Positions 16,021 to 22,586 of a stretch of DNA of 64,000 bases are shown here, in pieces. This stretch comes from an uncultured bacterium (GTDB taxonomy: Bacteria > Patescibacteriota > Saccharimonadia > Saccharimonadales > Saccharimonadaceae). Within the stretch, counting starts at the first letter, position 1, and every line of letters starts with the position of its first letter. The notes under the pieces are model-generated. The model searched no databases. It saw only the letters and a list, made by a program, of their open reading frames with translations, and was not told the origin of the DNA. The DNA is taken from the NCBI GenBank assembly GCA_938036155.1, contig CALHPA010000001.1:1-64000 (forward strand), written 5' to 3'. The position numbers and the translations under genes were made by a program.

Positions 16021-16778
16021 TTACTGGAAATAAAACTGAAGCGCAAATTCAAGCAATGCGTGAAGGTGGAAAGATTCTTGCGCGAATTTTGCGTGAACTT
16101 ACAGAATTTTCGAAAGTTGGTACAACTGGTCTTGAAGTTGATACTTTTGCACGCAAGAAAATTGAAGAATATGGTGCAAAATCTGCATATTTAACACCAG
16201 ATGTAAATTTTCCGGGTGTGGTTTGTATTTCGGTGAATGATTGTGTTGTTCATGGTGCACCAAATGACATTCCTTTCGAAAAAGGCGATGTAGTAAAATT
16301 TGACATGGTAATTGAATTTAAGGGAATGATGACCGATTCTGCCACAACAATCGTAATTGGTGAAGAGCCAAAAGGAGCAGTTAAGCATCTCTTGAACGAT
16401 ACTAAAAAAGCGCTTTCAGCTGGAATTGCTGTTGTTAAACCTGGTGTAAAAACTGGTGATATTGGTGCGGCAGTTGAAAAATCGCTCAAAAAATCAAAAC
16501 TTGGTAATGTTAGGGAATTGGTTGGCCATGGTGTTGGCTTAAAAATGCATATGGCACCAGAAGTTCCAAATTATGGCAAAGCTGGTAAAGGTGTAGTTTT
16601 CCAAGAGGGTGATACTTTTTGTATCGAGCCAATGACTTCACTCGGTAAGGGCGATGTAATTTTCAATGGAACCGATAGTGAATGGGATGTCTTAATGAAA
16701 GATGGATCACTTTCGGCGCATTTTGAACACACAATTTTAGTTACAAAAGATGGAGCAGAAATTCTTACTTTAGAATAA
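16008..16778 (+). CDS. map: methionine aminopeptidase type I
   Basis: A 256-aa enzyme that removes N-terminal Met after deformylation. Metal ligands are visible: D in K-F-D-M-V, D in M-T-D-S-A-T, H in G-H-G-V-G-L, E in C-I-E-P-M, and E in F-E-H-T-I. The start is GTG at 16008 inside the 3' end of adk, a coupling also seen in other bacteria where adk and map are neighbours. It acts with the def and fmt products of this window in N-terminal processing. Confidence 0.95.
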   Translation: MRNLITGNKTEAQIQAMREGGKILARILRELTEFSKVGTTGLEVDTFARKKIEEYGAKSAYLTPDVNFPGVVCISVNDCVVHGAPNDIPFEKGDVVKFDMVIEFKGMMTDSATTIVIGEEPKGAVKHLLNDTKKALSAGIAVVKPGVKTGDIGAAVEKSLKKSKLGNVRELVGHGVGLKMHMAPEVPNYGKAGKGVVFQEGDTFCIEPMTSLGKGDVIFNGTDSEWDVLMKDGSLSAHFEHTILVTKDGAEILTLE

Positions 16779-16791
16779 AATTTCAAAAAAA

Positions 16792-17703
16792 ATGGGAGGG
16801 GAAGATAAAATTTCGAAAGAGAAAAATGCTTGCAAACAAACGCACGCTCATTTTGGGACAGCGCATAATCATGAAAAATCGAGTAATCTTCCACTAGCAA
16901 TTGGTTTAAATTTAGGTTTTTCGATTGCGGAGTTTTTCTTTGGTTCACTTTTTAGTTCAGCAGCGATTTCGGCTGATGCCGTTCATGATTTGGGAGATGC
17001 AATCCTGCTTACGATTACATTAATTTTAAATAAACTAAGCAAGAAAAAACCAACTTCTGTGATGAGCTATGGTTATAAACGTTTTGCCGCGCTCGGGGCT
17101 CTTTTAAATGCTGGTGTGATTTTGTGGCTTTCATACACTATGGCAATTTCTGTATATTATGAATTTACTTTTCCGCATGTTCATCCGTATGTGAATGTTC
17201 CAGGATTGATGATTGTTTCGATTGTGGGGATTTTAGTAAATTTGTTTGCTGCAACACGCTTACATGGTTCGAAAAATATTCTTGACCGAACTGTTTCGCT
17301 TCACTTAATTGAAGATCTACTTGGTTGGATTTTAACATTTATTACCTCTGTTTTAATTTCGTTTTCAGGTCTTCATATGCTCGATCGTGTGGCGAGTTTG
17401 TGTATTTTATTATTTATTTCTTGGGGCGCGATTTCGAATGCTTGGGGGGTCTTGAAAATTTTAACCCAACGCGTACCAAGTATAAAAAAATTAAATAAAA
17501 TTAAAAAGCAAATCTTAGCAGTTGAAGGTGTTTTAAAAATTGAAAATATTCATTTTTGGACCCTTGATGGCGCGGAGCATATTTTTACGGCAAGAATTTT
17601 TGTGAGCGATATTTCAAGAGCTACTGAGATCCGTAAAGAAATCTCATATTTTTTACCAGATTTTCAGATTGTAGATTCAACAATTGAGATTTTAGAAAAA
17701 TAA
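16792..17703 (+). CDS. cation diffusion facilitator (zinc-type) transporter
   Basis: A 303-aa CDF-family metal exporter. Residues 20-29 are a His-rich leader (T-H-A-H-F-G-T-A-H-N-H). About six membrane helices follow. Helix 2 has the H-D-L-G-D metal site and helix 5 has H-L-I-E-D. The C-terminal 90 residues form the cytoplasmic metal-sensing domain, with I-H-F-W-T-L-D-G. It probably expels Zn2+ or a related ion by proton exchange. The ATG has no upstream SD and lies 13 bases after map, so it is probably coupled. Confidence 0.9.
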   Translation: MGGEDKISKEKNACKQTHAHFGTAHNHEKSSNLPLAIGLNLGFSIAEFFFGSLFSSAAISADAVHDLGDAILLTITLILNKLSKKKPTSVMSYGYKRFAALGALLNAGVILWLSYTMAISVYYEFTFPHVHPYVNVPGLMIVSIVGILVNLFAATRLHGSKNILDRTVSLHLIEDLLGWILTFITSVLISFSGLHMLDRVASLCILLFISWGAISNAWGVLKILTQRVPSIKKLNKIKKQILAVEGVLKIENIHFWTLDGAEHIFTARIFVSDISRATEIRKEISYFLPDFQIVDSTIEILEK

Positions 17704-17715
17704 CCAAAAAAGTGC

Positions 17716-17744
17716 TTGCAATTTCGAAAAGGCTCGTGTATAAT
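17716..17744 (+). promoter_or_regulatory. tRNA operon promoter
   Basis: TTGCAA (17716-17721), 17 bases, TATAAT (17739-17744) with TG just upstream of the -10. It drives the tRNA-Thr/tRNA-Tyr pair. Confidence 0.85.
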
Positions 17745-17763
17745 TGTTAATATACTTGGTTGT

Positions 17764-17840
17764 GCCACCTTAGCTCAGCTGGTTAGAGCAGCTGTTTTGT
17801 AAACAGCAGGCCTTCGGTTCGAATCCGAAAGGTGGCTCCA
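17764..17840 (+). tRNA. tRNA-Thr (anticodon TGT)
   Basis: A full cloverleaf. Acceptor GCCACCT pairs with AGGTGGC, the D arm is GCTC...GAGC, the anticodon stem GCTGT/ACAGC has loop TTTGTAA, and the T arm contains GGTTCGAATCC. CCA is encoded. The discriminator base is T. Confidence 0.97.
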
Positions 17841-17866
17841 AGTATTTTTTAATACAAGAGTTGAAT

Positions 17867-17952
17867 GCTGGGATAGTGAAGCGGTCAAACACAACAGACT
17901 GTAAATCTGTCGGCAGATGCCTTCGAAAGTTCGAATCTTTCTCCCAGCACCA
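17867..17952 (+). tRNA. tRNA-Tyr (anticodon GTA)
   Basis: A class-II tRNA with a long variable arm. Acceptor GCTGGGA/TCCCAGC, anticodon stem ACAGA/TCTGT with loop CTGTAAA, variable arm around CGGCAGATGCCTTCG, T-arm GTTCGAATC. CCA is encoded. It is 26 bases after tRNA-Thr on the same transcript. Confidence 0.96.
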
Positions 17953-17970
17953 GAAATTATTTTTTAAAAA

Positions 17971-18001
17971 ACACCCATCTACTGCGAGGGTGCTTTTTTA
18001 T
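17971..18001 (+). terminator. tRNA operon terminator
   Basis: CACCC and GGGTG pair across an 11-base loop and are followed by CTTTTTT. Confidence 0.8.
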
Positions 18002-18057
18002 TTCTATATTATATTTCGAAAAAAACATAAATTTTGTTGGTTTTATTATTTTTACTC

Positions 18058-18086
18058 TTGCTAAAAATTAGCATTAACGGTATAAT
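18058..18086 (+). promoter_or_regulatory. ftsA leaderless promoter
   Basis: TTGCTA (18058-18063), 17 bases, TATAAT (18081-18086). Six bases (AGAACT) separate the -10 from ATG at 18093, so the transcript should start at the initiation codon. Confidence 0.8.
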
Positions 18087-18092
18087 AGAACT

Positions 18093-19307
18093 ATGAATGA
18101 GAATTCTCGATATGCGGTAGGAATAGATATTGGAACAAGTAAAGTTCGTGTACTTATTGCGAACTTTGATAGAGATGGCTCACCAAATATTTTAGGGCTC
18201 GGATCGGCTGAAAATTCTGGGCTTAAAAAAGGTGTTATTACACATCCAGAAAATGTTTATCGTGCAATAGACAAAGCTCTTGCTGAAGCTGAGCGAATGA
18301 GCGGCTATAAAGCAGAAAGAGCGGCTGTAAGCATCAATGGTGTGCAAATTCTAAGCACAAAAGTAGATGGAATGGTCGCGGTTAACTCAGAAAAAGGCTT
18401 AGTTGATGATGAAGATATTAACCGAGTTGAAGATGTTGCAATGATTGGCAAAATCCCAGAAAATCGAGAAATCTTGAAGTTTATACCTTACTATTATAAT
18501 GTTGATAATCAAGAGGGGATTGCTGATCCTTTCGAAATGTCTGGAACACGACTTGAGGTCTATGGAAATGCGATTTCTGCACCAAGACTACAGGTTGAAA
18601 ATGCTGAAAATATTTTAGAACGGCTTGATATTTCTTCAAATTTATATATTCCAAGTGTAGTGGCTTCAGCACAGGCTATATTAACTGAAAACCAAAAAGA
18701 AAATGGTGTTGTTGTTATTGATTTGGGAGCTTCAACAACTGGTGTTGCAATCTTCGAAGATGGTAATTTGCAATTCATTGAAAACATTCCGCTCGGAGGA
18801 ATAAATATTACCAACGACCTTGCAATTGGACTAAAAGTCTCGCCGGAAGTTGCTGAAGAAATTAAAATTAAACACGGTTTTGCTTTCGAAAAAGGAGATA
18901 ACCGTGATATCGTTGTGAAGTATGGTCGTGAGCATTATAGTTTTAATGCACAAGAAATTGATGAAATTATTGAGGCAAGGGTTGAAGAAATTTTTGATGA
19001 AATTCGTAAGATTCTTCGAAAGTCTGGCTTTGAGAATCAATTACCTGGTGGAGCTATGCTAACTGGGGGAGGGGCAGCTCTTAAAGGAATTGATATATTT
19101 GCGAAAAAATATCTTCAGCTTGCAGTGCGAATTAGTAAAAACGGAATTGAGAATACGGTTTCTGAAAAGGTTAAAGAGCTTGATTATTCTGCCGCAGTTG
19201 GTTTATTAATTGAAATGCGTGATAATGCATCGAGATATAATAGTTATGGGAATGAAGAGCCAGCAAAAATTGGATTTTTTGCGAAATTCTTCAAGAAAAA
19301 ACAATAA
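18093..19307 (+). CDS. ftsA: cell division protein FtsA
   Basis: A 404-aa actin-like ATPase that ties FtsZ to the membrane. Phosphate-1 loop G-I-D-I-G-T-S-K-V (10-18), phosphate-2 V-V-I-D-L-G-A-S-T-T-G near 208, and adenosine motif L-T-G-G-G-A-A-L near 318. The C-terminus I-G-F-F-A-K-F-F-K-K-K is a short amphipathic membrane-targeting helix. A 1C domain lies between about 83 and 162. It is leaderless, and ftsZ follows 33 bases downstream with its own SD. Confidence 0.95.
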   Translation: MNENSRYAVGIDIGTSKVRVLIANFDRDGSPNILGLGSAENSGLKKGVITHPENVYRAIDKALAEAERMSGYKAERAAVSINGVQILSTKVDGMVAVNSEKGLVDDEDINRVEDVAMIGKIPENREILKFIPYYYNVDNQEGIADPFEMSGTRLEVYGNAISAPRLQVENAENILERLDISSNLYIPSVVASAQAILTENQKENGVVVIDLGASTTGVAIFEDGNLQFIENIPLGGINITNDLAIGLKVSPEVAEEIKIKHGFAFEKGDNRDIVVKYGREHYSFNAQEIDEIIEARVEEIFDEIRKILRKSGFENQLPGGAMLTGGGAALKGIDIFAKKYLQLAVRISKNGIENTVSEKVKELDYSAAVGLLIEMRDNASRYNSYGNEEPAKIGFFAKFFKKKQ

Positions 19308-19340
19308 AGTGATATAATGGGAGTAGATTAAGGAGAAGAA

Positions 19341-20564
19341 ATGCCAGAAATTATACCAAATGAAGTTCAAACTTTTGCTAAAATTAAAGTTGTAGGTATC
19401 GGTGGTGCCGGTGGAAGTGCTGTTAATCGAATGAAAGATGTTGGCTTGAGTAACATCGAGTTTATTGCAATGAATACTGATGCTCAAGCTTTGTATAAAT
19501 CAAAGGCCGACAAAAAAATCCACCTTGGTCGTGAAATTACAAATGGTTTAGGCGCCGGTGCCGACCCAATTGTTGGTGAGAGTGCCGCTCTTGAATCTCG
19601 AGAGGAAATTCGTGAGGCTCTTGATGGCACTGATATGGTATTTATTGCTATCGGTGCTGGTGGTGGAACTGGTTCTGGTGCTGGTCATGTTGTAGCTGAG
19701 ATTGCTCGTGAGATGGGAATTTTAGTTATCGGTGTTGCAACGCGTCCGTTTACTTTTGAAGGTGCAAAACGTAAAACTAATGCTGATTGGGCGATTGAAA
19801 AGCTCGCTGCTGCAGTCGACACTTTAATAACAATTCCAAATGATCATCTTCTTCAGACTGTTGATAAGAATTTACCACTTCTTGAAACTTTTAAAATTGC
19901 TGACGATGTTCTTCGACAAGGTGTTCAGGGAATTTCTGAACTTATTACTGAACATGGCTTAATTAATCTTGACTTCGCAGATGTTAAGTCAATTATGAGC
20001 AATGCTGGTTCTGCTTTAATGGGAATTGGTCGTGCGAGTGGTGATAACCGCGCTCAAAAGGCTGCCGAACAGGCTATCGAAAGTCCAATGATTGAGGTTT
20101 CTATTGATGGTGCGCGTGGTGTTCTGTTTAATGTTGCTGGTGGTTACGACATGAGTATGAGTGAGATTCAAGAAGCTGCTGAGATTATTACTGGTGCTGT
20201 TGCTCCAGATGCGAATATTATTTTTGGCGCAACGCTTAAGCCTGAGCTTGAAGATGAATTGATTATTACGGTTGTTGCGACTGGTTTTGATCGCGAATAT
20301 AATAAACCTGTGGCAAATTCGCTCGAAAGTGCTGTTTCGAAAACTTTTAATCTTGAAGATGAACATACTGAATCTCAAGAAATCAACCAGACAATTTCGA
20401 ACGCAATTAATATGGAATTAAATAACGAAGAAAAAACTTCAGCTGAAGATTTTACTAGTGATATTGAAACTAAAAATATCTGGGCGCAAGATGAAGAAGA
20501 AAATGATGAAAGCGATATTCCTGCATTTTTGCGACGTCGAAAACGTAATAAAAAGGAAGATTAA
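19341..20564 (+). CDS. ftsZ: cell division GTPase FtsZ
   Basis: A 407-aa tubulin homologue. N-terminal [13 protein letters not shown] at 19-31, tubulin signature [11 protein letters not shown] near 105-115, and the T7-loop region with N-L-D-F-A-D-V near 210. An acidic linker leads to the conserved C-terminal peptide I-P-A-F-L-R-R-R near 392-399, which binds FtsA. The SD AAGGAGA is six bases before ATG. Its stop overlaps the nrdR start as TAATG. Confidence 0.97.
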   Translation: MPEIIPNEVQTFAKIKVVGIGGAGGSAVNRMKDVGLSNIEFIAMNTDAQALYKSKADKKIHLGREITNGLGAGADPIVGESAALESREEIREALDGTDMVFIAIGAGGGTGSGAGHVVAEIAREMGILVIGVATRPFTFEGAKRKTNADWAIEKLAAAVDTLITIPNDHLLQTVDKNLPLLETFKIADDVLRQGVQGISELITEHGLINLDFADVKSIMSNAGSALMGIGRASGDNRAQKAAEQAIESPMIEVSIDGARGVLFNVAGGYDMSMSEIQEAAEIITGAVAPDANIIFGATLKPELEDELIITVVATGFDREYNKPVANSLESAVSKTFNLEDEHTESQEINQTISNAINMELNNEEKTSAEDFTSDIETKNIWAQDEEENDESDIPAFLRRRKRNKKED

Positions 20565-21019
20565 TGGAATTTAAACTTGACGAAACAAAAGTTTTGGAAA
20601 GTAGAATGTCGGTCGATGGCCAATCTGTGCGCCGTCGCCGAGTCGCACCAGACGGCACTCGCTTCACTACTTATGAGCGAATCGAAAAGCCACGAATTGT
20701 CGTAATGAAGTCGCATGGCGGTCGTGAAGATTTTAGCCGCGAAAAGCTTAAAAGCTCAATTATTCGCTCAATTGGTAAGTTTGTTTCTGATCTTCAAGTT
20801 GAAGAAATTATTAATAGTGTTGAAAATGAGCTTCTTCGAAAATCAAGTAAAGTTTCTTCACACCAGATTGGTGAGACCGTTTTGTCAGTTCTGTTTGAAA
20901 TGAATAAGGTTGCATATATTCGTTTCGCAAGTGTGTTTAATGGTTTTGAAACAGTTGAGGATTTCGAAGATATTTTAGCAAAAGTTAGAGGCAAAAATGA
21001 GAATTGTAGTAGTCTATAA
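20564..21019 (+). CDS. nrdR: NrdR-like repressor without zinc cysteines
   Basis: A 151-aa protein. The central R-R-R-R and R-F-T-T-Y-E-R segments and the ATP-cone domain (about 45-140, with R-E-D-F-S-R-E-K-L and V-A-Y-I-R-F-A-S-V) are diagnostic for NrdR, the ribonucleotide-reductase repressor. NrdR normally begins with a CPxC...CxxC zinc ribbon. Here the N-terminus is [14 protein letters not shown] and the second pair is A-P-D-G, so all four cysteines are gone. The upstream frame is closed by a TAA at 20549, so no longer start could restore them. The only Cys is in the extreme C-terminal tail. It is coupled to ftsZ. Confidence 0.85.
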   Translation: MEFKLDETKVLESRMSVDGQSVRRRRVAPDGTRFTTYERIEKPRIVVMKSHGGREDFSREKLKSSIIRSIGKFVSDLQVEEIINSVENELLRKSSKVSSHQIGETVLSVLFEMNKVAYIRFASVFNGFETVEDFEDILAKVRGKNENCSSL

Positions 21020-21257
21020 AGATTATAGCGATCATGGCCGTGAAGTTCGAGAGTATATTGAAGATTTCGAAAGGCAGACGGGCTTAAAAATTGAAGTTAT
21101 GGATCCTGATTCTGGTAAAAATGAGTTTTTCTTGCGAGCTTATGATGTGGTTGAGTATCCAACAATTTTAGCAATTACAAATGAGGGCCGCCTGCTGCAA
21201 CAGTGGCGAGGCAAACCGCTTCCACTTTTTGATGAAGTTGCATATTATGCACGCTAA
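20997..21257 (+). CDS. thioredoxin-fold-like protein lacking CxxC
   Basis: An 86-aa protein. The beta-alpha-beta pattern is M-R-I-V-V-V-Y, helix, I-E-V-M-D-P-D, helix, then V-E-Y-P-T-I-L-A-I with the cis-Pro typical of thioredoxins, and G-R-L-L-Q-Q-W-R-G. The redox CxxC site is replaced by D-Y-S-D-H-G-R, and the protein contains no cysteine at all. It is therefore unlikely to be a dithiol oxidoreductase; it may be structural or regulatory. It overlaps nrdR by 23 bases. Confidence 0.65.
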   Translation: MRIVVVYKDYSDHGREVREYIEDFERQTGLKIEVMDPDSGKNEFFLRAYDVVEYPTILAITNEGRLLQQWRGKPLPLFDEVAYYAR

Positions 21258-21396
21258 GTTTGAGTATTTGTGTGTGTTTTTTATGCCGATTTTTTAGGTG
21301 TAGTTTCTTAAGTAAGGACTGTATCATATTATAAATTGTCAGGGAATTATAATTTTAAAAGTGATACTTTAATTAATAAATAAAACACCTAAAAGC
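21258..21396. other. intergenic stretch before the T-box promoter
   Basis: About 140 AT-rich bases with no ORF of note, no hairpin with a T tract and no repeat that I can support. The following promoter and T-box leader fill the rest of the 390-base gap. Confidence 0.6.
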
Positions 21397-21425
21397 TTGA
21401 AAATATCTTTAAATTTTGATAAAAT
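21397..21425 (+). promoter_or_regulatory. promoter of the T-box/ileS operon
   Basis: TTGAAA (21397-21402), 17 bases, TAAAAT (21420-21425). The start site should be near 21432, just ahead of Stem I. Confidence 0.8.
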
Positions 21426-21456
21426 AAGCTTATAAAAGCGTTTTATTTTGATAAAT

Positions 21457-21626
21457 GAGCGGCTATCAACCGTGAAGCTCCCAGAAGAAAGGTTTCAAAA
21501 ACTGATTAGAACTGGGCGGGAAAGCTCCGTAAAAGCTAAAATTAAGAGCTAAAAGAATCACTTCTTTTGGAATCGAGATGGTATCGCCGAGCTTGCTTGG
21601 TTCTCGAATCTAAAAGAGGTGATTTT
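21457..21626 (+). promoter_or_regulatory. T-box riboswitch, isoleucine type, ultrashort Stem I
   Basis: A tRNA-sensing leader. GAGC/GCTC and CGG/CCG form a small Stem I whose 7-base loop CTATCAA presents the Ile codon ATC (21465-21467), followed by the GTGAA bulge. CCCAG/CTGGG forms Stem II, CGGGAAAGCTCCG fits the pseudoknot, and AGCT/AGCT forms Stem III. The T-box bulge reads TGGTATCGC (21579-21587; TGGT at 21579-21582 pairs with tRNA ACCA), inside GAATCGAGA/TCTCGAATC. A further arm, AATCACTTCTTTT with AAAAGAGGTGATT, can mask the SD-like AGAGGTG and ends in T5, so control could be translational or transcriptional. Ultrashort Stem I T-boxes are known from actinobacterial ileS genes. It precedes the DUF5655-like gene and ileS. 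Confidence 0.9.
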
Positions 21627-21648
21627 TAATTTAGGGAAGGGTAAGAGC

Positions 21649-22578
21649 ATGCTTTATAGATTGAATAATAAAAAATTAACAGTTATCAAACAGGAGAATG
21701 TTTCTCAAAAATATCTTGAGAAAGATATTCAGAAAATGACTGAAGATAACCTTGAAGAGGTTTTTGGCCTAAGATTTATAGAAACAGAATTTGCTGTTGA
21801 TAATCTACGGATAGATACTTTGGCGTTTGATGATGAGAGTAATAGTTTTGTGATTATTGAATATAAAAAGATTAAAAGTGATTCTGTTGCAGATCAGGGT
21901 CTTGCTTACTTATCATTGATGCTGAAAAATAAAGAAGCTTTTATTTTAAAATTTATTGAGAAAAATGGAGGAGGCATACCAGAAATTGATTGGTCTCAAT
22001 CACGTGTAATTCTTATCTCTCCAAAATTTACTGAATATCAGCTTAGAGCAAGCGAATATACTACAGAAAATTTTCCAGTTGAACTATATGAGTTTAGAAA
22101 ATATGGCGATATAGTGGAGTACCTGCAAAAAGGTATGAAAAAGGGAAGAGATCAAAAGAGCCGAGTGAATATAACAAATAATAGTAAAGATGAGAAAACC
22201 GTACTTAAGGAAATTATTCACTACAGTGAAGATGAGTTGGTTTCAAAAGGTTCAGATTTTATTCAAGAATTCTATTGGGAGCTCAAAGATTTTGCCGAGA
22301 ATATTAGCCCAGAAATTAAATTTGAAGTTAAAAAATTATATTTAGTATTTAAACTGAACAAGAAGAATATTTTTAGTATTATTATCCAGAGAAACTCTCT
22401 ATATTTAAATCTTAATATTAATTATTCTGATTTTGATTCAAAATTATATCCTAATATTGAAGATGTTTCGAAAAAAGGACATTGGGCTACTGGTGATTTT
22501 CAGGTAAAAATAGATAATATTGACCAATTAGAAACTGCAAAAGAAATGATGAAACTAAGCTATAAAGTAAATTCATAG
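21649..22578 (+). CDS. DUF5655-type protein with PD-(D/E)XK nuclease-like domain
   Basis: A 309-aa protein. Residues about 40-75 read R-I-D-T-L-A-F-D-D...S-F-V-I-I-E-Y-K-K, the D...ExK core of NucS/restriction-type nucleases. The C-terminal 120 residues (H-Y-S-E-D-E-L...G-H-W-A-T-G-D-F) match the DUF5655 style found in predicted transport or nuclease proteins. ATG at 21649 follows an AGGGAAGGG stretch; a GTG 30 bases upstream sits inside the T-box arm. It lies between the isoleucine T-box and ileS and is only eight bases from ileS, so it should respond to isoleucine charging. The biochemical role is inferred. Confidence 0.75.
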   Translation: MLYRLNNKKLTVIKQENVSQKYLEKDIQKMTEDNLEEVFGLRFIETEFAVDNLRIDTLAFDDESNSFVIIEYKKIKSDSVADQGLAYLSLMLKNKEAFILKFIEKNGGGIPEIDWSQSRVILISPKFTEYQLRASEYTTENFPVELYEFRKYGDIVEYLQKGMKKGRDQKSRVNITNNSKDEKTVLKEIIHYSEDELVSKGSDFIQEFYWELKDFAENISPEIKFEVKKLYLVFKLNKKNIFSIIIQRNSLYLNLNINYSDFDSKLYPNIEDVSKKGHWATGDFQVKIDNIDQLETAKEMMKLSYKVNS

Positions 22579-22586
22579 GAGGAAAA

